Shown piece after piece: positions 16,450 through 25,751 of a stretch of 64,000 nucleotides of DNA. The stretch covers positions 1-64,000 of the forward strand of contig DATLRO010000004.1 of NCBI GenBank assembly GCA_035534615.1, written 5' to 3'. Below the pieces are notes generated by a model that made no database searches, was not told where the DNA came from, and saw nothing but the letters and a program-made list of their open reading frames with translations. Each line of letters begins with the position of its first letter. Position 1 is the first letter of the stretch. The position numbers and the translations under genes are program-made. The DNA comes from JAGWRA01 sp035534615. GTDB taxonomy: Bacteria; Acidobacteriota; Vicinamibacteria; Vicinamibacterales; CAVVIG01.

Positions 16450-17393
16450 CCGGCAACAGCGCCCCGGCCGGGGCGGCCGGCGAGGTCCGGCCTCTGCTGA
16501 AATGGGCCGGCGGCAAGCGCCAGCTGCTGCCGGCGATCCGCCGGTTCGTCCCTCCGCGCTTCTCCCGCTACATCGAGCCGTTCTTCGGCAGCGGCGCCCT
16601 CTTCTTCGATCTCCACAGCCGCGGGCAGCTCGCCGACCGCCCGGTCGTGCTGATGGAGATCAACGCCGACCTGGTCGGCTGCTACCAGGCGGTGCGCGAC
16701 CATCCCCGCGCGGTGATCGGCCACCTGGAACGGCTCGCGCGCGACCACGCGCGTCACGGCCCGTCGCACTACTACGATGTCCGCGACCGGCGGTTCAACC
16801 CGGCGCGGCTCGCACGGTCCGGCCTGCGGCCGGCGCCGGACGGCTACACGCCGGCGCTGGCGGCCATGCTGATTTACCTGAACCGGACCGGCTACAACGG
16901 CCTCTTCCGGCTGAATCGGGCGGGCGGCTTCAACGTGCCGGCCGGCCGCTACGTGCGCCCGCGGATCTGCGACGCCGACAACCTGCGGCAAGTCTCGGCG
17001 GCGCTGTGCCGGCCCGGTGTGCAGCTCGTGCTCGGCTCGTTCGAGCGCCTCGACGCGCTGGCGCGCGCCGGTGACTTCATCTACCTCGACCCGCCGTACG
17101 TGCCGCTCAGTCGCACCGCCTCCTTCACCGCCTACACGCAGTTCCCGTTCGGGCCGGACGAACAGATCCGTCTCCAGGCGCTCGTCGTCTCGCTCGCCCG
17201 GCGCGGCTGCCGCGTCCTCCTGAGCAACTCCACGGCGCCCGAGGTCGCGCGCCTGTACGACGGGCATCCGGCCGCGACCGCCGCGGGGCTCCGCGCGCAC
17301 CGCATCCCGGCGCGGCGGGCGATCAACTCCCGCGGATCCAGGCGCGGTCCGGTCTTCGAATACCTGATTACGAATCTGGCCGAACACGAATAG
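16446..17393 (+). CDS. dam: Dam-type DNA adenine-N6 methyltransferase, class D12 (315 aa)
   Basis: N6-adenine DNA methylase of the MethyltransfD12 family. It has LLKWAGGKRQLLPAI (about 18-32), the SAM-binding motif IEPFFGSGALFFDL (43-56), FNVPAGRY, and the catalytic DPPY (215-218, IYLDPPYVPLS). Length is close to E. coli Dam/DpnM (about 280). The ATG at 16446 overlaps the anti-sigma stop by four bases, so it is translationally coupled to a sigma-factor module. No restriction enzyme gene is adjacent, which points to an orphan, regulatory methylase. The target is likely GATC-like but this is inferred from the family only. Confidence 0.88.
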   Translation: MTGNSAPAGAAGEVRPLLKWAGGKRQLLPAIRRFVPPRFSRYIEPFFGSGALFFDLHSRGQLADRPVVLMEINADLVGCYQAVRDHPRAVIGHLERLARDHARHGPSHYYDVRDRRFNPARLARSGLRPAPDGYTPALAAMLIYLNRTGYNGLFRLNRAGGFNVPAGRYVRPRICDADNLRQVSAALCRPGVQLVLGSFERLDALARAGDFIYLDPPYVPLSRTASFTAYTQFPFGPDEQIRLQALVVSLARRGCRVLLSNSTAPEVARLYDGHPAATAAGLRAHRIPARRAINSRGSRRGPVFEYLITNLAEHE

Positions 17394-17507
17394 GCCCGGC
17401 CGGTGGCTGAGATGTCGTCGGCCGATGCAGGGCGTTCGCGGCGACCTGCCTCGGAGCCGGCTGGCCGTGCGCGGCGCCAGACGGCGACCCGCTCAGCAGG
17501 CGTGTGA

Positions 17508-17523
17508 CCACAATATCTTGCGG
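17508..17523. promoter_or_regulatory. Single NrdR-box-like word (weak)
   Basis: CCACAATATCTTGCGG matches the NrdR consensus (ACACWATATATWGTGT) at about 12 of 16 positions and shares ACAATATCT with the operators at 41140-41187. It stands alone, upstream of the tRNA-Leu promoter, so its meaning is doubtful. Confidence 0.2.
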
Positions 17524-17543
17524 TCCATACGGAGCAGCGGACG

Positions 17544-17573
17544 TTGACCGGCGGAAAAACCGCATGCTACTCT
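17544..17573 (+). promoter_or_regulatory. Promoter candidate for tRNA-Leu
   Basis: TTGACC (17544-17549), 18 bases, TACTCT (17568-17573). The predicted start is about 30 bases before the mature tRNA 5' end at 17610. Confidence 0.5.
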
Positions 17574-17609
17574 GGCAATGGTTCGGAGTCGCGGTTCACG
17601 ATACCCTCT

Positions 17610-17696
17610 GCGAAAGTGGCGGAACTGGCAGACGCGCCGGACTTAGGATCCGGTAGCCGGAAGGCTATGGGGGTTCGACTCCCCCCTTTCGCACCA
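17610..17696 (+). tRNA. tRNA-Leu, anticodon TAG
   Basis: The acceptor arms GCGAAAG and CTTTCGC pair over seven bases, with discriminator A and an encoded CCA end. The anticodon stem CCGGA/TCCGG encloses the loop CTTAGGA, giving anticodon TAG (reads CUA, and CUN by wobble). The long variable arm (TAGCCGGAAGGCTA) is typical of class II tRNA-Leu. The T-arm has GGTTCGACTCC. Confidence 0.97.
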
Positions 17697-17882
17697 CCGC
17701 CGGCGCGGCGCGATCGGGTGGCCGGTCCCCGGCCCGACAGGCTCCCGCCCTTCCGACGATCGACGACGACCATTTGACCTCACTCTGATTCGCCCTACTG
17801 ACCGGTACCGTCAGGACTTGCGGTCCGCCAGGGAATTCTCCCTGCGCCGCGGCTGAACGGTTTACGCCGGCTGCCGATACTA

Positions 17883-19166
17883 ATGAAGACCGAGTTCGTT
17901 GACGTCAATGCCACGCAGAAAACCCTCCGCGTCGAGATCCCGAGCGACGTGGTCGACGCGGAGATTGATCGGGTCGCGTACACCTTCAGTCGCCGCGCCC
18001 GGATTCCCGGCTTCCGGCCGGGGAAGGTGCCGGCCGGCCTGGTGAAGCAGCGGTTCCGGGAACAGATTCTGCATGAAGTGGCGCACGATCTGATTCCGCG
18101 GGCCGTCCAGGATGCCCTGCGGGAACGTGGCGTGGAGCCGGTCGACACGCCGGACATCCGCGACGTACAGGTCGAAGAGGGCCGGCCGCTCACGTTCACG
18201 GCGGCGTTCGAGACGCTGCCAGCGCTCGACCCGGGCGATCTGGGGACGCTGTCGCTTCGCCGGCCGCCGGCCGGCGTGACGGACGAAAGCGTCGATCAGG
18301 CGCTCGAGCAGCTGCGCCAGCGGTCGGCGCGGTACGAGGCGATCGAAGGTCGCCCGGCGGAGATGGACGACACGGTGGTCGTCGATCTCGATCGGCGGGT
18401 CGGGGGCGGGGGGGCGCCGGCGCCGGATCACCGCGAGAACGTCTCGGTGGAGCTGGGGGCGGCGGCGAATCCGCCCGGATTCGACGCGCAGGTGATCGGG
18501 CTGGCGGTCGGCGCGTCAAAGACGTTTCCGATCCGCTACCCGGCCGACCACGCCATCAAGGATCTGGCCGGCCGCGAGGTGACCTACACGGTGAAGGTGA
18601 CCGGCCTCAAGCGGCGGGTGGTGCCGGCGCTGGACGACGAGTTCGCGAAGGATCTGGGGGACTTCGAGACGCTCGACGCGTTGCGCGCGCGGGTGCGCGA
18701 GGATCTGCAGCGCGAGGCAGACGCGTCGGCCGATCGGGAGCTGCGGGCGGATCTGCTGAAGCAGCTGGCGGGGCGGCTCGGGTTCGACGTGCCGGCGGCG
18801 CTGGTCGATCGGGAGGTCGAGCGGCGGACCGAGGAATTCGCGCGGCGGCTGCTGGAGCAGGGGATCGATCCGCGGCGGGCGCAGATCGACTGGGAGGCGT
18901 TCCGCGGGGGGCAGCGCGAAGCGGCGCGCGAGACGGTGGGCGGGACGCTGCTGCTGGACGAGATCGCGAAGCGCGAGGCGCTGATGGTGGCGGAGGCGGA
19001 GGTCGAGGCGGAGATCGGCCGGTATGCGGAGGCGACGGGCCGGACGCCGGCGGCCACCCGGGCGGCGCTGGAGAAGGAAGGCGGGATCTCGCAGCTGCGT
19101 CTGGGGTTACAGCGGGAGAAGGCGGTTGACTTCGCGCTGGCGCGTGCTACAATCGTACGGGAGTGA
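17883..19166 (+). CDS. tig: Trigger factor, ribosome-associated chaperone (427 aa)
   Basis: Binds nascent chains at the ribosome exit tunnel. The N-terminal ribosome-binding domain has the signature IPGFRPGKVPAGLVKQRF (about 38-55; canonical GFRxGKxP). The PPIase (FKBP-like) domain lies around 150-240 (VELGAAANPPGFDAQVIGLAVGASKTF, DLAGREVTYTVKV). The C-terminal helical chaperone arms extend from 250 to the end. It is the first gene of tig-clpP-clpX-lon, an order common in bacteria. It ends shortly before a hairpin and clpP. Confidence 0.95.
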   Translation: MKTEFVDVNATQKTLRVEIPSDVVDAEIDRVAYTFSRRARIPGFRPGKVPAGLVKQRFREQILHEVAHDLIPRAVQDALRERGVEPVDTPDIRDVQVEEGRPLTFTAAFETLPALDPGDLGTLSLRRPPAGVTDESVDQALEQLRQRSARYEAIEGRPAEMDDTVVVDLDRRVGGGGAPAPDHRENVSVELGAAANPPGFDAQVIGLAVGASKTFPIRYPADHAIKDLAGREVTYTVKVTGLKRRVVPALDDEFAKDLGDFETLDALRARVREDLQREADASADRELRADLLKQLAGRLGFDVPAALVDREVERRTEEFARRLLEQGIDPRRAQIDWEAFRGGQREAARETVGGTLLLDEIAKREALMVAEAEVEAEIGRYAEATGRTPAATRAALEKEGGISQLRLGLQREKAVDFALARATIVRE

Positions 19167-19222
19167 TCGAGTCCCACCCCGTATTCTTCTCCTCGACCAA
19201 TTCACTGCAGCGGCCGACGGGG

Positions 19223-19240
19223 CGCGACCGGCGGGTCGCG
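19223..19240 (+). terminator. Hairpin between tig and clpP (attenuator candidate)
   Basis: CGCGACC-GGCG-GGTCGCG, seven perfect pairs with a four-base loop, 57 bases after the tig stop. There is no T-run, so it may only weaken read-through into clpP or protect the tig mRNA end. Confidence 0.35.
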
Positions 19241-19309
19241 TCGGACGATCGACGGCCATCACCTGTCCGCTCCCGGTGAGCGGCGAAGCAGAAAGCGGAC
19301 GCGTCGACC

Positions 19310-19924
19310 ATGCGTTACGAGTCTCCGGAGCCCCGCAACCAGCTGATCCCGATGGTGGTCGAGCAGACCAACCGGGGGGAGCGGGCCTACGATATTTTCT
19401 CGCGCCTGCTGAAGGACAGCATCATCTTCATCGGGACGCCGATCGACGACACGATCGCGAACCTGGTGATCGCGCAGATGCTGTTTCTCGAGGCGGAGGA
19501 TCCCGACAAGGACATCACGCTGTACATCAACAGCCCGGGCGGATCGATCACGGCGGGGTTCGCGATCTACGACACGATGCAGTTCATCCGGCCGGACGTG
19601 CAGACGTACTGCATCGGGCAGGCGGCGTCGATCGCGGCGGTGCTGCTGGCGGCGGGGACGAAGGGCAAGCGGTACTCGCTGCCGAACTCGCGGATTCTGA
19701 TCCATCAGCCCTGGATGTCGGGGCTGGGGGGGCAGGCGACGGACATCGACATCGCGGCGCGTGAGATTCTGCGCATGCGCGAGCGGATCAACGAGATTCT
19801 GGTGCAGCACACCGGCCAGCCGGCCAAGCGGATCCAGGAGGACACCGAGCGCGACTACATCATGTCGGCGGACCAGGGACGGGAATACGGTATTATTGAT
19901 GATGTCATCCGGAAACGGGTCTAG
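19310..19924 (+). CDS. clpP: ATP-dependent Clp protease proteolytic subunit (204 aa)
   Basis: Serine peptidase ring of the ClpXP/ClpAP protease. Catalytic triad S107 (IGQAASIAAV), H132 (SRILIHQPW) and D182 (TERDYIMSA). LYINSPGGSITAGFAIYDTM is the substrate-groove/oxyanion region. The usual SMGA after the serine is SIAA here, a mild variation. Length is standard. It is followed 67 bases later by clpX, its unfoldase partner. Confidence 0.96.
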   Translation: MRYESPEPRNQLIPMVVEQTNRGERAYDIFSRLLKDSIIFIGTPIDDTIANLVIAQMLFLEAEDPDKDITLYINSPGGSITAGFAIYDTMQFIRPDVQTYCIGQAASIAAVLLAAGTKGKRYSLPNSRILIHQPWMSGLGGQATDIDIAAREILRMRERINEILVQHTGQPAKRIQEDTERDYIMSADQGREYGIIDDVIRKRV

Positions 19925-19991
19925 AATGGCGCTGAGAATTCCCTGGGCGGCCCGGCGCGCCGGGTACGAGGGCTGAAAGTTCAGGTTCTCC

Positions 19992-21236
<1,245 letters not shown>

Positions 21237-21281
21237 CCGCCGGCCCCGTCCGGCGCCGCTGCGGCGGCCCAGGACGGCCGT

Positions 21282-21298
21282 CCCCGCCCCCGGCGGGG
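21282..21298 (+). terminator. Hairpin between clpX and lon (attenuator candidate)
   Basis: CCCCGCC-CCC-GGCGGGG, seven pairs, inside a longer GC-rich imperfect stem, about 45 bases after the clpX stop and 57 before the lon start. No T-run follows. Confidence 0.35.
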
Positions 21299-21354
21299 CG
21301 GCCGGCGCGACGTTCGCGCTGATCGGTTCACGACGACAAGCGTCAGGAGCCCCC

Positions 21355-23751
21355 GTGGAAGTTTACGAGACCCTGCCCATCGTACCGCTGCGCGACGTGG
21401 TCGTGTTTCCGCACATGATGATGCCGTTCGTCATCGGACGGCCGTCGTCCACGCGGGCGCTCGAGCACGCCCTGATGAAGGACAAGCGGATCTTCCTGGC
21501 CGCCCAGCACGACGCCTCGGTCGACGACCCGCGCCCCGAGGACATCTACACGATGGGCTGCGTGGCGAACGTCGTCCAGAGCCTGAAGCTGCCGGACGGC
21601 AACATCAAGGTGCTCGTCGAAGGGGTGGACCGCGCGCGGGCCGTCGAGTGGAAGGAAGACAAGGGCTTCTACCGCGTCGTCGTCAAGGTGCTGCCGCGCC
21701 AGCGTGAGGCGTCGGCCGACGTCGAGAGCACCATGAGCCGCGTCGTCTCGCTGTTCGAGCAGTACGTGAAGCTGTCGAACAACCTGCATTACGACGCCAT
21801 GGTCGCCGCCGTCCGCGTGGACGACCCCGGCAAGCTCGCCGACACGATCGCGGCCCACCTGCTGGTGGGGGTGGACGAGAAGCAGAACCTGCTCGAGATC
21901 ATCTCGCCCGTCGAGCGGCTCAACCGCATCGCCGGCATCCTCGAAATCGAGGTGGACAAGCTCCAGGTCGACCGCCGCATCCAGTCGCGCGTGAAGAAGC
22001 AGATGGAGAAGGCGCAGAAGGAGTACTACCTCAACGAGAAGATGAAGGCGATCCAGAAGGAACTGGGCCGCAAGGACGACAAGGGCAGCGAGATCGACGA
22101 ATTGCGCAAGAAGATCGACCAGTCGAAGATGCCGAAGGACGTGGAGGAGAAGGCCGTCCAGGAACTCAAGCGGCTCGAGTCCATGCCCCCGATGTCGGCC
22201 GAAGCCACCGTCTCGCGCAACTACCTGGACTGGCTGATCGCCGTCCCGTGGCAGAAGAAGTCGCGCGAGAGCCGCGACCTGAAGCACGCCCAGGAGGTCC
22301 TCAACGAGGACCACTACGGGCTCGAGAAGATCAAGGATCGCATCCTCGAGTTCCTCGCCGTCCGCGCGCTCGTTAAGAAGCCGAAGGCGACGATTCTCAC
22401 CTTCTCCGGCCCTCCCGGGGTCGGCAAGACGTCGCTCGCCAAGTCGATCGCCCGCGCCATGAACCGGAAGTTCGTGCGGCTGTCGCTCGGCGGCGTGCGC
22501 GACGAAGCCGAGATCCGCGGGCACCGGCGGACCTACATCGGGGCGTTCCCCGGCCAGATCATCCAGATGATGAAGAAGGCCGGCACGATGAACCCGGTGT
22601 TCCTGCTGGACGAGGTCGACAAGATGTCGATGGACTTCCGCGGCGACCCGTCGGCCGCCCTGCTCGAGGTCCTCGACCCGGAACAGAACCACACGTTCCT
22701 CGATCACTACCTCGACGTCGAGTACGACCTGTCGAACGTGATGTTCATCTGCACGGCGAACATCCTGCACACGATTCCGCAGGCGCTGCGCGACCGCATG
22801 GAAGTGCTGCAGCTCGCCGGCTACACCGAGCAGGAAAAGGTGGAGATCGCCAAGCGGTTCCTCGTCCTCAAGGCGGTGGAGGGCGCGGGGCTGACCGCGG
22901 CGAACATCACGTTCACCGACGAGGCCCTCCAGACCATCATCCAGCGCTACACGCGCGAGGCCGGCGTCCGCAGCCTGGAACGGGAGATCTCGTCGATCTG
23001 CCGCAAGGTGGCCCGCAAGGTCGTCGTCGACGGCCGGGGCTTCCAGGAGGAGATCAGCGCGGAGAAGGTCACCCGGTACCTCGGGGTGCCGCGCTTCCGC
23101 CCGACGCTCGCCGAGGAGCAGAACGAGATCGGCATCGCCACCGGCCTGGCGTGGACCGAGGTGGGCGGCGAAATCCTCGTGACCGAGGCGACCCTGATGC
23201 CCGGCAAGGGCCACCTGACCCTCACCGGCAAGCTCGGGGACGTCATGCAGGAATCGGCCCAGGCCGCCATGAGCTACGTCCGCTCGAAGGCGGAGGAATA
23301 CGGCCTCCCGAAGGACTTCAACCGCCGGCACGACATGCACGTGCACGTGCCGGAGGGGGCCATCCCCAAGGACGGCCCCTCGGCCGGCATCACGCTCGCC
23401 ACGGCGCTCGTCTCGGCGCTCGCGCGGGTGCCGGTGCGCAAGGATGTCGCCATGACGGGCGAGATCACCCTGCGCGGCAAGGTGCTGCCGATCGGCGGCG
23501 TGAAGGAGAAGGTGCTCGCGGCCCATCGGGCGGGCGTCAAGAACATCGTCCTGCCGAAGGACAACGAGAAGGACCTCGCGGACATTCCCAAGAACGTGCT
23601 GGACGCCCTCAACATCTATCTCGTCCAGACCATGGACGAGGTCCTGAAGATCGCGCTGGCCGGACCGCTGGCCGGCCGGCTGGACACCGAGCGCGCCCCC
23701 GATGCCGTCGAGGTCGATTCCACGATCAGCGACGACGCGATCACGCACTGA
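21355..23751 (+). CDS. lon: Lon protease (798 aa)
   Basis: ATP-dependent serine protease of the cytosol. The N-terminal substrate domain begins LPIVPLRDVVVFPHMMMPF. Coiled-coil region KKQMEKAQKEYYLNEKMKAIQKEL lies near 220-245. AAA+ Walker A GPPGVGKT is at 352-359 and Walker B VFLLDEVDKM follows. The catalytic dyad is S676 (PKDGPSAGIT) and the lysine of IGGVKEKVLAA about 43 residues later. The GTG at 21355 follows an AGGAG ribosome site. Length matches E. coli Lon (784). Confidence 0.97.
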   Translation: MEVYETLPIVPLRDVVVFPHMMMPFVIGRPSSTRALEHALMKDKRIFLAAQHDASVDDPRPEDIYTMGCVANVVQSLKLPDGNIKVLVEGVDRARAVEWKEDKGFYRVVVKVLPRQREASADVESTMSRVVSLFEQYVKLSNNLHYDAMVAAVRVDDPGKLADTIAAHLLVGVDEKQNLLEIISPVERLNRIAGILEIEVDKLQVDRRIQSRVKKQMEKAQKEYYLNEKMKAIQKELGRKDDKGSEIDELRKKIDQSKMPKDVEEKAVQELKRLESMPPMSAEATVSRNYLDWLIAVPWQKKSRESRDLKHAQEVLNEDHYGLEKIKDRILEFLAVRALVKKPKATILTFSGPPGVGKTSLAKSIARAMNRKFVRLSLGGVRDEAEIRGHRRTYIGAFPGQIIQMMKKAGTMNPVFLLDEVDKMSMDFRGDPSAALLEVLDPEQNHTFLDHYLDVEYDLSNVMFICTANILHTIPQALRDRMEVLQLAGYTEQEKVEIAKRFLVLKAVEGAGLTAANITFTDEALQTIIQRYTREAGVRSLEREISSICRKVARKVVVDGRGFQEEISAEKVTRYLGVPRFRPTLAEEQNEIGIATGLAWTEVGGEILVTEATLMPGKGHLTLTGKLGDVMQESAQAAMSYVRSKAEEYGLPKDFNRRHDMHVHVPEGAIPKDGPSAGITLATALVSALARVPVRKDVAMTGEITLRGKVLPIGGVKEKVLAAHRAGVKNIVLPKDNEKDLADIPKNVLDALNIYLVQTMDEVLKIALAGPLAGRLDTERAPDAVEVDSTISDDAITH

Positions 23752-23865
23752 CGGGATGCGGTCGGCTCGACGACATCAGGCCGTCACCATGCTCCGGCGG
23801 ACGCCGGTCGGGCCGCTCCGCGACCCGGCACGCGGCGTCCTTCCTCAGGACCGTGCGGGCTGCGC

Positions 23866-24495
23866 GTGAAGATCGCGGCTGAATTCGTCACCAGCGCCGC
23901 CGGTCCCGAAGGCTTCCCGGTCGACGGTGCGCCCGAAATCGCCCTGGTCGGCCGCTCGAACGTCGGCAAGTCGAGCCTGATCAACGCCCTTGTCCGGCAG
24001 CGACTCGCGCGCACGAGCGCGGCGCCGGGGAAAACCCGCCTGGTGAACCTCTACCGGGTCCGATTCGGGTCCGCCCCGGCGTTCTACCTGGTGGATCTGC
24101 CGGGGTACGGGTACGCCCGCGGGGGGAGCGCCGCGGCGCGCGTGTTCGAGCGGCTGACGGCCGACTATTTCGCGCCGGCCGGCGCCCGGGAGCCGCGTCC
24201 GGCGGTGGCGGACACGCTCCTGCTGGTCGACGCCCGCCACCCGGGGCTGCCGGCCGACCGCGAGGCCTGCGCATGGCTCGCCGGTCTGGGCTATCCCGTT
24301 CGGGTCGTCGTCACGAAGCTGGACAAACTCTCGCGAGCGGAACGGGCGCGCACGATGCGCGCCGTCGAATCGGCGTTTGACGCGCCCGCCCAGCCGGTCT
24401 CGGCGGTGACGGGCGAAGGAATGGACGAACTGTGGAGACAGATCATCAGACAAGTGAGCGCCAGAAGGCCACGGACGCCGCCGTCCCGGGCCTGA
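23866..24495 (+). CDS. engB: Ribosome biogenesis GTPase EngB/YihA (209 aa)
   Basis: TRAFAC-class GTPase that helps assemble the 50S subunit. G1 motif VGRSNVGKSSLINAL (about 28-42), switch region SAAPGKTRLVNLY, G3 VDLPGYGYA and G4 VVTKLDKLSRAER. Start GTG at 23866 (no nearby ATG). The 3' 64 bases overlap the start of rho in another frame, implying coupled expression. Slightly longer than YihA of E. coli because of a basic C-terminal tail (ARRPRTPPSRA). Confidence 0.93.
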   Translation: MKIAAEFVTSAAGPEGFPVDGAPEIALVGRSNVGKSSLINALVRQRLARTSAAPGKTRLVNLYRVRFGSAPAFYLVDLPGYGYARGGSAAARVFERLTADYFAPAGAREPRPAVADTLLLVDARHPGLPADREACAWLAGLGYPVRVVVTKLDKLSRAERARTMRAVESAFDAPAQPVSAVTGEGMDELWRQIIRQVSARRPRTPPSRA

Positions 24496-25751
24496 TCGAG
24501 CTGTCGACGCTCAAGGACATGAGCACGGCGGCGCTGACGCAGATCGCCAAACAGCTGGAGGTGCCCGGCGCGACCGGCATGCGCAAGCAGGAGCTCATCT
24601 TCGAGATCCTGAAGGCCCGCGCGGAGAAGAGCGGCCTCATCTTCTCGGAAGGCGTGCTGGAAACCCTGCCGGACGGCTTCGGCTTCCTCCGCGCGCCCGA
24701 CTACAACTACCTGCCCGGTCCCGACGACGTCTACGTCTCGCCGTCCCAGATCCGCAAGTTCGACCTGCACACCGGCGACACCGTCTCGGGGCAGATCCGG
24801 CCGCCGAAAGACGGCGAGCGCTACTTCGCGCTGATCAAGGTCGAGGCGGTCAACTTCGAGCCGCCGGAGCGGGCCCGCGAGAAGGTCTTCTTCGAGAATC
24901 TCACGCCGCTCTACCCGCAGGAACGGCTGCAGCTCGAGACCGACGGAGAGAACCTCTCGGCCCGCGTGATGGATCTGATGACGCCGATCGGCAAGGGCCA
25001 GCGCGGCCTGATCGTCGCTCCGCCCCGGACCGGCAAGACGATGCTGCTGCAGAACCTGGCCAACAGCATCACGCGCAACCACCCCGAGGTGTACCTGATC
25101 GTCCTGCTGATCGACGAACGGCCGGAAGAAGTCACCGACATGCAGCGGTCGGTGCGCGGCGAGGTGATCTCGTCGACGTTCGACGAGCCGGCGCAGCGCC
25201 ACGTGCAGGTCGCCGAGATGGTCATCGAGAAGGCGAAGCGGCTGGTCGAGCACCGCAAGGACGTCGTGATCCTCCTCGATTCGATCACGCGGCTCGCCCG
25301 GGCGTACAACACGATCGTGCCGCCGTCGGGCAAGGTGCTGTCGGGCGGCGTCGACAGCAACGCCCTGCAGCGGCCGAAGCGGTTCTTCGGCGCCGCGCGG
25401 AACATCGAGGAGGGCGGATCGCTCACCATCGTCGCCACGGCGCTCGTCGACACCGGATCACGGATGGATGAGGTCATCTTCGAGGAGTTCAAGGGGACCG
25501 GCAACCTCGAGATCCATCTCGACCGGAAGCTGGTCGACCGCCGCGTGTTCCCGGCCATCGACATCCAGAAGAGCGGCACCCGCAAGGAGGAGCTGCTCAT
25601 CCCGAAGGAGGATCTGAACCGCGTGTGGATCCTGCGCAAGGTCCTCAATCCGCTGTCGCCGGTCGAAGCGATGGAGCTGCTGCTGTCGAAGATGGCCAAG
25701 GCCAAGACGAACGCCGAGTTTCTGGCCGGCATGAGCAACGGCAGGGGGTGA
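24432..25751 (+). CDS. rho: Transcription termination factor Rho (439 aa)
   Basis: Hexameric RNA helicase ending transcription. The N-terminal helical domain holds LIELSTLKDMSTAALTQIAKQLEV; the RNA-binding OSB/CSD domain holds GVLETLPDGFGFLRAPDYNYLPGPDDVYVS. Walker A APPRTGKTML has its lysine near 202, and Walker B is VVILLDSITRLARAYN. ALVDTGSRMDEVIFEEFKGTGN is the conserved Q/R-loop region. The GTG at 24432 gives 20 residues before the usual N-terminus and overlaps engB by 64 bases; a later start is possible. The stop overlaps the next ATG (TGATG). Confidence 0.95.
   Translation: METDHQTSERQKATDAAVPGLIELSTLKDMSTAALTQIAKQLEVPGATGMRKQELIFEILKARAEKSGLIFSEGVLETLPDGFGFLRAPDYNYLPGPDDVYVSPSQIRKFDLHTGDTVSGQIRPPKDGERYFALIKVEAVNFEPPERAREKVFFENLTPLYPQERLQLETDGENLSARVMDLMTPIGKGQRGLIVAPPRTGKTMLLQNLANSITRNHPEVYLIVLLIDERPEEVTDMQRSVRGEVISSTFDEPAQRHVQVAEMVIEKAKRLVEHRKDVVILLDSITRLARAYNTIVPPSGKVLSGGVDSNALQRPKRFFGAARNIEEGGSLTIVATALVDTGSRMDEVIFEEFKGTGNLEIHLDRKLVDRRVFPAIDIQKSGTRKEELLIPKEDLNRVWILRKVLNPLSPVEAMELLLSKMAKAKTNAEFLAGMSNGRG

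Noticed and set aside
14693..17393. Toxin-antitoxin or restriction-modification system around the Dam methylase
   Set aside because: The neighbours are a sigma factor and anti-sigma factor; no nuclease or toxin-like gene is present.
17774..17801. TTGACC-N16-TACTGA as tig promoter
   Set aside because: The -10 is poor and no better hexamer pair is clear; the tig promoter is left uncalled.
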